From Oryzias latipes (lineage: Eukaryota > Chordata > Actinopteri > Beloniformes > Adrianichthyidae): a DNA stretch of 64,000 nt. Positions 23,801 through 33,600 of the stretch are shown here, piece after piece. The DNA lies in the NCBI RefSeq assembly GCF_002234675.1, contig NC_019865.2:33538112-33602111 (forward strand), written 5' to 3'. Under the pieces are notes generated by a model that worked only from the letters and a program-made list of their open reading frames with translations, was not told the DNA's origin and searched no databases. How positions within the stretch are numbered: the stretch's first letter is position 1; each line of letters starts with the position of its first letter. Position numbers and translations under genes: made by a program.

Positions 23801-26661
23801 TGAGGTGACCAGGCCTGGTGGAGCTCTGCTGCAGGGGAAAAGGGGCTGGCCTTGGATTTTCCAACCAACAAACGGTCCTCCTGAGCAGTTGTCTTGTGGG
23901 GTCTGCCGGACCTCGGCTTGTCAACAACATCTCTAGTCTCTTCAAATCTTTTTCTTATTCTTTGTACTTGACGCTGAGACACATTGAAGGTGTCAGCCAC
24001 CTCAGCAGTGGATCTGGTCTTCAGTCTCTTGATAATCAACGCTTTGGTCTCAGGGTGAATCTTAGGCATGTTGTCAGAGGTCAGGTTGCAGTTGATGTGA
24101 AGGCCTGGTGTGCTGGGGTTCTTTTTAGACACACCCACTAATTGATTGATCAGTAATTGCTCACAGGTGAGGCTGTAATCTAGGATTGGGTGCATCATAT
24201 GACAAGGCGACAAAACTTTTGTCTTGCCAAAATGTGACCTTTCTGTGTTCATTGACCCTTGTGCTATCTTAGATGACCCCCCCCCCCCCCCCTTCCATTG
24301 AGGTGTTCTCCCTACCATGACAAAGGTGGATAAAGGTGGAAAGATTTCATTTAATCCATGGACACCAGTGAAGATCACAAATCATTGAAGAAAAAAGGTT
24401 CAGAGCTCTGTCTAGTGGGTCTAGATGACCCAACTCCCAACGTTAATGTGCCTAGGATAGCACAAGGGTTAAATGATCAATCTTTCTTCAGTGAAGCAAT
24501 TATATTTTAGTATATTGAACATATTTTGGGAGGGTTTTAGCTTTCATATGAGACATTTCTAAAACCAGTGGATTCATTAAAAGTGAGGTTATAGGCTTTT
24601 GTTTCTACAAAATGGATAAGCGACAAGACTTTTGTCAGGGACTGTATATTACCAAAAGTATTGGCTCGCATGCCTTGACTCCCATATGAACTGAAGTGCC
24701 GTCCCATTCCTAACCATAGAGTTCAGTGTGATGTGGGTTCACCTTTTGAAACTGTTACAGCTCCAACTCTTCTAGAAAGGCTGTCCTCAAGGTTGAGGAG
24801 TGTTTCTAGGAATGTCTGACCATTCTCCCAAAAGGTCATAGGTGAGGTCACACACTGATGTTGGTGGAGAAGGCCTGGATCTTAGTCTCTGCTGACTATG
24901 CAGAAAGTGGGTGACCTCTTTGCACTCTGAGCTTCAGCATCCTCTGACTCCTCTCCATCAGGTTACCTGGTCGACCACTTGGTGGCTGAGTTGCTGTTGT
25001 TCCCAAACTCTTCCATGTTGTCCTGATAGAGCTGACAGCTGACTGTGGAATATTCAGGAGAGAGGACATTTCACCACTGGATGTGTTGTACAGGTAGCAT
25101 CCTATGACAGTTCCACCCTTGGATTCACTGACAGCGGCCCATTCTTTCACAAATGTTTGTAAAAACAGTCTGCATGGCTGAGGGTTTGATTTTATACACC
25201 TGTGACCAGGATGAGTTATTAGGACACCTGATTCTGATCATTTGGATGGGTGAGCCAATACTGTGGTTATACAGTGTATGTCTGCACTGCATCAGCATCC
25301 GGGTGTTTGTGTGCATGAAGCAGAAGGTTCATTCTACGGGGAGCATTTATTCTTCTTGGACAAACTCTGCACGGGGGGTTCTGGTCTGATGCTCCCTGCA
25401 GAAAATCCAGTTCAGGCCGTTTCAGGTTCATTTTCACAGATGTGATTGACAGACGCAGAAAAACCTGCAGTATGAAGAAAGATGCTGGACTGAGGTCCAG
25501 AACCACAGAAAACGATGCTGCTGATGTCACAGTAAACGACCACATCCATGCTCGTTAAATACATTTGACTGTTGTTTTTTTAATCGAATAAAGTTATAAA
25601 AATGTAAAACTGTTAAGGAATGGCAAAGTTTCCAAACATTGAACCTCCAAACCATTTTTAAAATACTAGAAGCCAAAGTTTGGGAAAAATGCTTTTTGCT
25701 GATTGGATTGGCCTGATGTTAATGAGAAACTTGATTACTTTGAGGATTTGGGCAGCCCCTCCCTCCGCTTGTCATGTCATCTGCTCTGAGCTTCTGAATA
25801 TTGAATGAATGGAAATTAGTAAAAACTCAGAAATGCTGTAAAACTTTTGGGAAATCTGCAGAAAACAATGTAAAAACCATGGGAGAGGTGAAAAAGTGGA
25901 GTAAAAAGGAGAGAGCTCTGGAGGAAGTTTGGATATTTCCTTCAGTTCTTAATTCTTAAAAAATATTTCCATGTTTTCTAGTGAGCGTGAACCATCTATA
26001 CATTTCAAAACTTTAAAGTCGAGAAAAGGAAAGAACCTGCTGGAAGAGTGTGGGTTAAATAGTCTGTGTGTACTCTGGGGATTATGTGAGTCCAATGATT
26101 TCTGATTTTCGGAAGGATAGACGGACTTTCACATGAATCTTAAATTATTTAAAATCCCAATGAAGGAATCTGGTCTAATCTGTGTGAGGAGTTCTGTTTG
26201 GGTTTTAAACTCTTCCCCTTCTGTCAACGGTCCATTCAGGATGAGCTCTACTTCACCAATGGTGTCTTTCTGCATAAGGTTCAGAGAAACCCATTCAGGT
26301 TGAGAAAGTAAATGTTTTCTTCAGACCATCACTGGTCCCGGTCCAACAGTCCTGTTAAAAACAATGGCAGATGAAGCTTTGGGCCGTCTGCTGAGGCGCC
26401 TGAGGATTTGCAGATGTTTATTCTTCCTTTGTTTCTGAAACAAATCCCATCCTAGCTGACCTGGACCTGCTGTCGGTGAGCAGGCATGCGTGCACGCTCC
26501 TCTAGGAAAGAGGCCGCAGACATGCTTGGGTCCAGCTAGAGGAGCCAAAGCTAGAGCTAAAGACCCGTGCTGATGTGTGCTCCTGTCCTCAGGCCGAGTG
26601 TCCTCTGTGCCGGGAGACGTTCCTGCCCCACAGACTGGTGTTTCTCAGGAACTTTAGCTAG
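14819..26661 (+). CDS. pex10: PEX10, peroxisomal RING-finger ubiquitin ligase
   Basis: Exons 14819-14930, 21242-21322, 21393-21790, 22295-22461, 22552-22687 and 26593-26661 join in frame with GT-AG introns to 320 residues, normal for this family. PEX10 forms with PEX2 and PEX12 the peroxisomal membrane ubiquitin ligase that recycles the import receptor PEX5. The N-terminus reads [11 protein letters not shown]; exon 2 gives [19 protein letters not shown]; exon 3 [15 protein letters not shown], then hydrophobic helices ([15 protein letters not shown]). The C3HC4 RING spans exons 5-6: [18 protein letters not shown], then CPLC. The protein ends RLVFLRNFS. The start Met fits the vertebrate PEX10 start; an in-frame upstream codon at 14735 looks like 5' UTR. 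Introns 1 and 5 hold an L1 and nested Tc1 elements. Identification is by family resemblance. Confidence 0.96.
15200..18890 (-). pseudogene. L1 ORF2 remnant: endonuclease, reverse transcriptase, C-terminal domain
   Basis: Read downward: 18890-18504 is the broken start of the APE endonuclease ([14 protein letters not shown], then FLQESHS). 18495-18019 continues it ([36 protein letters not shown]). 17901-16999 is the linker and reverse transcriptase with [32 protein letters not shown] and [16 protein letters not shown]. Near 16780 the catalytic motif reads QLADDTTLF. 16683-16342 and 16510-15200 give the thumb and C-terminal region with the zinc-type [18 protein letters not shown]. At least four frame changes separate these blocks. 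An intact L1 ORF2p is about 1250 residues; the total here fits, so the damage is small indels and not large deletion. Confidence 0.9.
19276..20076 (-). CDS. L1 ORF1 protein (RNA-binding chaperone of the retrotransposon)
   Basis: Uninterrupted 266-residue frame. Residues 1-75 are low complexity and polar ([16 protein letters not shown], then [16 protein letters not shown]). About 75-130 forms a heptad-like helix ([32 protein letters not shown]) that would trimerise. From about 133 comes the RRM core ([20 protein letters not shown]). The C-terminal domain follows with [36 protein letters not shown] and [19 protein letters not shown]. This order is that of vertebrate L1 ORF1p, which coats the L1 RNA and acts as nucleic-acid chaperone. 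The start Met is 169 bp from the element's 5' end. The intact state suggests a fairly recent insertion, although ORF2 is broken. Confidence 0.9.
   Translation of the reverse strand: MPKPPKRSESSKEKQSSATLLLADEHDYSGSSMDIPVTSEEEFPSLPVTPSKPPLAKRPTLPWSMKSDEAVNMLADLINSRSDALEKMVETVRSEIKLINDKVDAMEQRVEKNEEYTSKCLARVADVEAYGRRWNLRLYGLPEAEEENVREEVINIRQHVLPSEKKKFPDAVDVAHRMGRKRQEDPRPRGVLIRFISRRLKEEVWRAAKKNGFLQAKGLHFNEDLTKEDRENRQELWLKIKKAREEGKAAYFVGGRGFINGSEIHP
20227..20238 (-). promoter_or_regulatory. YY1-like site at the L1 5' end
   Basis: The minus strand reads CAAAATGGCGGC 8-19 bases from the L1 5' terminus. This fits the YY1 consensus AANATGGCGGC. In mammalian L1 a YY1 site at a similar place sets the transcription start. 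Binding here is inferred. Confidence 0.55.
20886..21043. mobile_element. Short hAT-type MITE in PEX10 intron 1
   Basis: The element begins CAGGGGTCCCCAAATCCAGG and ends CCTGGATTCTGGGACCCTG, an imperfect inverted repeat. A perfect 8-bp duplication GTCCAGAC flanks it (20878-20885, 21044-21051). Eight-base duplications and CAG...CTG ends are hAT features. It is 158 bp with no coding content. Confidence 0.88.
23092..24069 (-). CDS. Tc1-C transposase, uninterrupted 325-aa frame
   Basis: The frame from ATG 24069 encodes [16 protein letters not shown], a paired-like helix-turn-helix region ([19 protein letters not shown]), a GRP linker ([11 protein letters not shown]), a second helix-turn-helix, and the DDE core. 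The first Asp lies in [12 protein letters not shown] (usually FSDETK), the second in [10 protein letters not shown] and the Glu in [12 protein letters not shown]. The C-terminus ends [16 protein letters not shown]. Length is typical of Tc1 (about 340). The upstream part of the open frame comes from the MITE and is not transposase, so I chose this start. Changes at conserved sites (GGDE for [12 protein letters not shown] for GGGKIMVWG) suggest the enzyme is inactive despite the open frame. In the family it catalyses cut-and-paste into TA. Confidence 0.88.
   Translation of the reverse strand: MPKIHPETKALIIKRLKTRSTAEVADTFNVSQRQVQRIRKRFEETRDVVDKPRSGRPHKTTAQEDRLLVGKSKASPFSPAAELHQAWSPQAPVSTRTVCRVLSENGLHGPSSAQKPALNKRQLKKTCGICQGPEPAKRMDAGKVADGGDESSVELHHRKPTGARMDSRFTQKTFKFGGRKIMVRGYILYGGVRNICRVEGNINSLKYQEVLATSSIPNHKRGQILQQDGAPSHTSISTSKFLKAKKMKVLQDRPAQSPDMNIIEHVWGRMKEGAWKTKPKNLDELWEAWKTAFFAIPDDFIHKLYESLSNRMDAVLQAPGSHTRY
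24256..24468 (-). mobile_element. TTAA-target MITE copy M1, inside Tc1-C
   Basis: 213 bp from CCCTTGTGCTATC to its inverse GATAGCACAAGGG, flanked by TTGA (24252) and TTAA (24469). The opposite inverted repeat of Tc1-C shows that the uninterrupted sequence was TTCATTAAATGATC, so the target was TTAA. TTAA duplication and the CCC terminus point to piggyBac-type mobilisation. It contains a C run of about 17 bases near 24279-24293. Confidence 0.92.
24896..25150 (-). pseudogene. Tc1-B transposase N-terminal remnant
   Basis: Minus-strand frame with [20 protein letters not shown], then [20 protein letters not shown] and [18 protein letters not shown]. This is the first helix-turn-helix, the GRP linker and the start of the second domain of a Tc1 transposase. 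The DDE domain is deleted. The copy at 3085-3616 keeps the complementary C-terminal part of the same family, so the two together show what the family encoded. Confidence 0.8.
25279..26592. other. Rest of PEX10 intron 5
   Basis: No repeat termini, open frame or RNA gene recognised between the Tc1-B end and the last PEX10 exon. The acceptor is TCCTCAG at 26586-26592. Confidence 0.5.
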
Positions 26662-26809
26662 AACAGCAGGACCGGCACCACACCGGAACAAGTCTTCTGC
26701 AGCGCTGAGCCCCCCCATGCTTGCTGACACTTGCTGAGAAAAACCCTTCTGTAACAGTTGTAAATATGACCTTTGTTTTTTACCAAGTTTGGTTCAAACC
26801 TGTTGAAAC

Positions 26810-26815
26810 AATAAA
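26810..26815 (+). promoter_or_regulatory. PEX10 polyadenylation signal
   Basis: AATAAA about 150 bp after the PEX10 stop codon, the first canonical signal in the 3' untranslated region. Confidence 0.8.
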
Positions 26816-27358
26816 TTTCTTTCAGGTGCGAAAACAGCTGTTGGCTTCCGTGTGTTTATCTTCCACATAAACAATAATCCAGATTCATTTAGTGCACAGA
26901 TTAAAGACAGATTTTTTAGAAACCTTCTGTATGAAGGCAAAACATTGGAACAGAAACCTCTTAGATATCCAATGTGTTTTCTAAAGACTTCCTCTGTCTC
27001 ACAAAGCATTCAGCCATTGATTAGTTTGACCAGAAGTCTGACTAAAACCCTGGAGCAGCGTTTGGCAGCTCTGCAGAAACACTGGGACATGGCTGACCCC
27101 AACCCGCTGCAGCTGTGTCCTGCTGATGTCTGTCCTGCTTCTCAGGATTCTTCCTTTGGTCCCTTGAATGTTTTTATACCCAAAGGGAAAGTGGAAATTT
27201 GATGAATTTATTCGGATGACAAACTCAAATGATTTCAGGTGTCGCACAGAATGTCCGGTGAGGGCTGTCTGTGTCCAATCTTCACTGCAATCTCTATGTT
27301 GGTGTGGTTCTGTTTCTGAGCCGGTCATGCTGCTCTGAAGGGTCATTGAATGAAACGG

Positions 27359-27364
27359 TTTATT
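27359..27364 (-). promoter_or_regulatory. Candidate polyadenylation signal of the TMEM272-like gene
   Basis: TTTATT on the plus strand is AATAAA on the minus strand, about 300 bp past the stop codon. The two convergent genes then have 3' ends about 550 bp apart. Confidence 0.5.
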
Positions 27365-27664
27365 TATGCTTGTTTTAGAAGGTTTCCAGCTCTGAACTAA
27401 ATTTCTTAGAGATGATTGGAAACCTGCTTCTGTGGTGAAACATTCAGGAAACCTCACTGTCTCTAGAAAATTATTTTGTAACATCCTCTTTTTGTCCTCT
27501 GCAACCCCTCCGGTCTTTCAGTAGCACATAATCATAAATCACGCGACTTCACTTTCACTCTTGGGGCAGGAAATACTGAGGGGTTAACACCCCCCCACAC
27601 CATTTTAAGTGAAGCAACAGTTTGGTCTGAATCCTCTGCTTCTCTGAAAGCCCGTCCAGAATGT

Positions 27665-30600
27665 TCAGGAGTGGAGGTGTTGCACAAATACCTCCACCCC
27701 TTTCATGCATGCACACATGCAGAGCATGCCCAGGAGTGTGCTTCCTGCTAGCACATACAGTAGGGTGGTGCTCCAGAAGGCCAGCAGGTACAAGCTCCTA
27801 TTGCAGAAGCGCCCCCCCTCCCTGAAGGCGGTGCTGTTCAGTAGCATCTCTGCTGTGAAGCTCTTTTGGAGAGTGCTGCTAAGGTTCGTCTCATTCTTCT
27901 GGTAGTTTGGTGGATAGATGGAGTAAACCTGGTAGCTGCCTGCAGAGAGACGACACATCACTGAGGTGCACACAACCCTGAGTGTGCATGTGCCGGGACC
28001 AACCGAAGAGGATCCAGAGGAGGAGGAGCAGGATGAAGATGGCCCCCAGGGTCCAGGTGATGCGAGCAGGAGCTGCAGAGCAAAGCAGCTTCTGCACAGT
28101 GAAGAAGACCATCATCAGCATAACCCAGATCCCAAAAACCAGGACATAGATTGGGAGCAGAGGAGCAGCTGGACACTCGTGCATGAAAGCTGCACCTGGA
28201 AACAGAAACATTCCTGAGAGGAGACAAAGATTCCTCCAAGAGTGCTGGATGGAAGGGTTCTGCTGGTTCAACACCCAAACCCTTCCTGTTGGGTCTCCAC
28301 CTGACCTAAGCTCGCTGCCTCGTTCTTCTTGTAAACCCACCAACCCTCAGGCTCAAATGTCAGCATCAAAAAGTGAGGGTCCCTACACCCAAAAAGCAAA
28401 GCAACTGTAACATCAGAGTAACATGAATAAAAGCTTGAAGATGATAAAAAAACGAAAGAAAACATGCACATTTGAAATACTTCTTTGCTTAAAATGAAGT
28501 AAAATTAGAACAAGTGTTTCACGCACGTGTGAGCCAGATTGTTATGAGCATAAAAATAAGTCCAGTTAAAGTCCAGAAAAGCGCAGCGCGAGCAGTGGCA
28601 CCACCATGGGGGGCCGACACCTGGCCACCCTACGACTGCTCCACTACCCAATATAGACTGTGGAAGCATCAGTTATGCATTTCATCCCAAATGCAAAGCC
28701 TGCAGGCGGCAAGTCGCTCTGATCACCTAAACCGGCCCACACCCCCCCTTTCCCTGCTGCCTTTGCGTGCGCAGACATCTACAGACAAGTCGCTGGATGC
28801 TGAACACGGATAAGACGGTGAGGCTGATCTTCCTTTGGGGTTCACTTCCTCATTTGAACCCTCTGAGCCTCCAGAGCGGGTTAAACAAAAGAACCAGTCT
28901 CAGTTCTTTAAGATGAACTTTCTTTTATTACTTTTTCCTTAAGTCCAAAATGGTGACTGACCGCGCGTGTATGCCCTCCACACGCGCTGCCCCCCCCTCC
29001 CTTCCTGCATCGCACGAGCACCGGTTTCGGCACGCACGCACGCACGCGCATGCACACCCACACATCCCAAAACATTTCGTTTCATGCCTATTAAATATTT
29101 TCTGTGGGTATTTTAACAATCTCTTTACTTTACTTTAGATCACCTCATCTGTATTGTGCGTGAATACTTGGTGCAAATTCTCCACATCATCAGCGGTGGT
29201 GGATGTGCCATTACTTTTTATTAATATGTAAAAAAGGATGTCCCTGTCACATGCCCCTCTCATTTTATGGCACTATTTAAGCATTGGTTGTTGTGTTACT
29301 CCAATATTTTGATTTGTTTTTGTCCTGTTTCCACAGAGTTACCTAAACTCATTAGTTGAAGCTTCAGAGAATTAAGAGAAATTCAACATATATTCTTATT
29401 TTAAGAAGAAAAGTACAGCAGAAGGAGGGAAAGAGATAGTAGGGAAGAAACAGAGGAGTACTGAGGAGGAGGACGATGAGACAGAGCAGCATTAATGACA
29501 GAAGAGAATGAAGAAGACAAAGATGAGACGGCATCAGAGGAGGGACAGTCAGCATCATTGGTCAGAGAAACAAGGCAGAACTCAGTATAAGTAGGGGCTT
29601 GACCTGTTCCTGGACCAACAGGTGAAGTTAGAATTATGTTGCCCTAATAATAAAACTGTTTCATGTTTATTAGTCTGAATAGAAATGTCTACAGATATAA
29701 TTCATAATTACCATGGAAGGGTATTGTTATTTTTATTTCAGAACTGATTTCACTTTGTGTTTATTATAGATATCTCCCAGTCAAGAGCCGAACAGCCCAA
29801 GCAGACACACCTAAGCATTAAATATAAACAAAATAAAAAATATATATATCAGTGGTAAATACTACTAATGATATCTACTAGTATCTATTAGTTATTTTAC
29901 TATTAGTATCTACTCTAAGTTAATGGAGCCGGTTTAGCTCATGTTGGTTTGCAGCACCTTCCGTCCGTGAAACCAGAGTTCAAATCCGGGCTGCTCCCTA
30001 TTCCCTTCTCTGCTGCTGTGCCAGTCCCAAGCCCAGATAAATTGAGAGGGTTGCATCAGGAAGGGCATCCGGCGTAAAACATTGCCAAGTTAACCATGTG
30101 ACTCATCCTCAAAAGAGAGGTTGTTTCACTGTGGCAACCCCTGATGGGAAAAGTCAAAAGAGACAGACAGTTGTACTATAAGTTCATGTTCTACAAAATA
30201 TTAGTAGGTATTTAACTTTCTGTTAGTTTTTAAAGGTTGTTTTACTACGTTTAGTAGAATGAATTTTAAAAAATATAGCTCATGGTTTTTGTGTGACACG
30301 CCAAGATTTAAAGTGGCCCCCTACCGACCACCCCCATGAAAAATTTCTGAAGGCTTCCACTGAGCGCGAGGAACAGCTAAGATACTGCAGGACCCTGCAG
30401 CTCCCAGGCCTTTGGAGAGGACCTGAAACCACCCGCGGAAGGGTAAGATAGGCATTGTTGTATGCCTCTCTTATAAAGTCTTATTAGTCTAAAATGCTAT
30501 GTTTATGTACTAATACAGGTGGGCAAACACGTGGCTCTCGAGCCAATGAGCATGCGGCTCTTTGCGTCTCATAATATTTTCTATATACTGTGCCTCATTT

Positions 30601-33600
30601 CATCGTTTTTCCCTCTTAAACCACACTTAAACCATCAGAGGGTATTAAATAGATAATAATAAAAGTAATTTGGCAGTTTGTGTTTTGATGCTGCGCCAAG
30701 TTTTTGCGCGGTTTACGCCCAATGCCGGAATAAATAACTAAACATTTGATGTGCGTGCAGACTGTTACCCTCATGGTCAAAATGGTGAAATTCAGAGTAT
30801 AAAGATAAACACAGGACATTTCTGGAAGAATGGGAAGATTCTTACTTTTTTACTGAACGAATAGCAAGTCACTTCCTGATCAACACAAATTGTCTCCTTT
30901 ATTAACAAGTTGAAGCTTTTCAAAGTGCACATTCAAAACGGCCATCACTTTCCTTCTTTGAGGAGCTCACAGCAGAAAGCTGCAATCAAAATAAATAAAG
31001 TGCAGAACGTTATGCTGCTTGCGCAACTGGACAGAAACTTTACTAACCGGTTTGCAGAAACGCAGCAGAAACGACCACAGATCACTTTTCTCATTGATCC
31101 TTTAACCCAGGGGTCAGGAACCTTTTTTGCCGAGAGAGCCATAAACGCCACATATTTTTAAATGTAATTTTGAAAGAGCCACACAACACTGTAGTGTCCC
31201 TGTCCCACAGTGAGGCACGGAGACTTAACCTCTTTTAAGGTTCTCTATTCTGGTTACTGCAGACCGCAACAAACGCCGTACAATTAATTCAGCAACTCCT
31301 CAATCTCTCCAGCGAGACGAGAGCGCTTCTCCCAACTTTATATTCCCCTGCTCCCGCTCCAGCCCTCCCATTTCCCTTATTTGGCCCATAGCTGAACCCC
31401 ATTGGTCCAAATTACCTAACAACAGGCTGAGCGACAGAACTGAGGGCCAATCAAATCTCTGCTTGATGCGTTCCAGAACTCCAGAACTTTTAACGAGGCC
31501 CAACAGCCACCCAACTCAGTCCGCGACAATATGTTTAAAACTAAATATACAAGTGAATGTGTGGATTTGATGTAATTTCAACATTTTTAAAGTACAATAA
31601 GTCTGTGGATTATTTTTAATAACATTGTTATGCTATTGCTAATAAATGATGAGTATTTCTCGTGGTAGTTTTGCTGATGGTCTAGTCTGGTTGATACGTG
31701 GTGAGTTTCTGCTTCATGCAGGCGTTGAGACTTTAAACGTGATCTTAGGTCTGAATGTTCTGTAGATGTGAGACAGACATGGAGCCAAACACACACTCAC
31801 ACACTGCAGTGAGTGACAGGAAGCGGGTTTTACGTTTTTACAATCCCTGCGCGGTTCATCTGCTGCCTGTCCCCACAACCCCCCCACCCTCTGCTTTCTT
31901 CGTCACACCTCCCGTCTCCGCAACTGCGCGCTCTTTCTCAGAGACGGGAGCGCGCAGTTTTAGGCACGGCAATTCACAGGTTTCCAGCTGGTACAAACTC
32001 TGTGAAATAATAGATAATAGTAAAGTGATAACGCTGGCGCAGATTTCTCTCTCTAAGCACCGCTACTGCGCGCCTCTGGCATCGCATCGCACCCGAGAAG
32101 GACTGGTCTAATGAAAAAAAAAAGTATAATTAAAGATTTGTCTGCGAGCCACATGTGACCATCAAAAGAGCCATATATGGCTTGCGAGCCATAGGTTCCC
32201 GACCCCTGCTTTAACCCTTGTGTTATCCTAGGCACTTTACCATTGGGAGTTGGGTCATCTAGACCAGTGTTTTTCAACCTTTTCTGAGCCACGGCACACT
32301 TTAACCTTAAAAAAAATCCCGCGGCACACCAGCATCCAAAAAAAAAAAAAAAAAGGAGAAACTCATGGTCTGTATTGATCTACAGTCCCTCCGCAATCTC
32401 ACATGCATTTTTGAGATAATTGTTACAGAAATAGCTGGAAACTGCAGCTGTTTTTTTTTTTTTCTAAAAAATGCAATAAAAGTTAAGTTAGAAGATTTAA
32501 AAACAGATTGATGTGTGTTCGTTGTTTCAAGACGTTTAACAACAGATCTCCTTGTGCGCTGTCAATCTCATGACCCAATGCATCATGGGAGATGTAGTGC
32601 ATAAAACGGCTGGAGATCGGTTTTCGGAGCTTCAGTGTTTTGTTCACTTGTTCCACGGTCTGATACCGGATTCTGTGCAAAGCTACACCGCTAAAGACGA
32701 GCTTTAGCTGGTATTTTTGTTAGAACTGAGCGACTTTACGAGCTAAATCGGGACAAGGAAGTGAAGACTTTAACCACGTCTGATTGGTCAGACTGATGAC
32801 ATGTGATTAAGCTCCCCAAGAATGATTGGTGGAGACAGTTAAAGGGACGGGACTTTTCCAAAATACAGCCGAAAGTGCAGCTGAATCGCGGTACTGTACA
32901 GTCATTCTTATCAAAATGTCTTTAATAAAATAAAATAAACGTAAAGAAAATGTATTTTACATCTTTTATATTCCTAACTCCTCAGTGTTTTATCAGGGCC
33001 TGTTTGGATGAACAGAGAGCTGAAATCCTGGAGATGGGAAATGTTTTTAGATCAGTGAATGAGGACAATTTCCCACGGCACACTAGTGTGCCGCGGCACA
33101 CTGGTTGAAAAACACTGATCTAGATCCACTAGACAGTGCTCTGAAGCTTTTTTCTTCAATGATTTGTGATCTTCACTGGTGTCCATGGATTACATGAAAT
33201 CTTTCCACCTTTATCCTCCTTTGTCATGGTAGGGAGAACACGTCAATGTAAGGGGGGGTCATCTAAGATAGCACAAGGGTTAATGCAGAGACTGACTGCC
33301 TGAAATCCCCGCTTGTCACTGATGAGGCAGCCGGCGAACCAGAGATGATTGAGCTGAAATCTCTTTTTAAAGAAGGTCCTGTTACGTTTTGGAGAATGGA
33401 AAAATACCTGTGTGTAAAAGAGCTGCTCTCAAGCTGCTGTCGATCGGTGTTCTCCTCAATATATGTCTGTGAGTCCCTGTTTATTACCTTGAAACACGTG
33501 AAATCAAAGCATCGGTCCGTTCTAACCGACACTCACGTAAAGGAACTGATCAGAGATACGACTGAATATAAACCTGATCTGCAGAGGAGTACTAGAAACT

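Larger units (their letters stand above)
22770..24644 (-). mobile_element. Tc1-C element with nearly complete transposase, nested in Tc1-B
   Basis: Ends CAGTCCCTGACAAAAGTCTT and its inverse, TA at 22768-22769 and 24645-24646. The inverted repeats are about 210 bp long (22770-22985 against 24230-24644, the latter lengthened by a MITE). A second block AAGACAAAAGTTTTG sits at the inner end of each repeat, the IR/DR arrangement. It encodes a full-length transposase frame on the minus strand, and it sits antisense in PEX10 intron 5. Confidence 0.93.
22765..25276 (-). mobile_element. Tc1-B element in PEX10 intron 5, split by Tc1-C
   Basis: The left end CAC at 22765-22767 plus TA, then TATTACCAAAAGTATTGG from 24647, rebuilds the Tc1-B terminus CACTATATTACCAAAAG when Tc1-C (22770-24644) and one TA are removed. 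The right end is the inverse (CCAATACTGTGGTTATACAGTG, ending 25276) with TA at 25277. TA also precedes the left end (22763-22764). Without its insertion it is about 635 bp, so most of its transposase gene is deleted. Confidence 0.88.

Noticed and set aside
29931..29995. Possible tRNA gene
   Set aside because: A and B boxes are present, but no proper cloverleaf was seen and the sequence continues into a SINE body with target duplications. The same holds for the SINE heads at 41547 and 42197.
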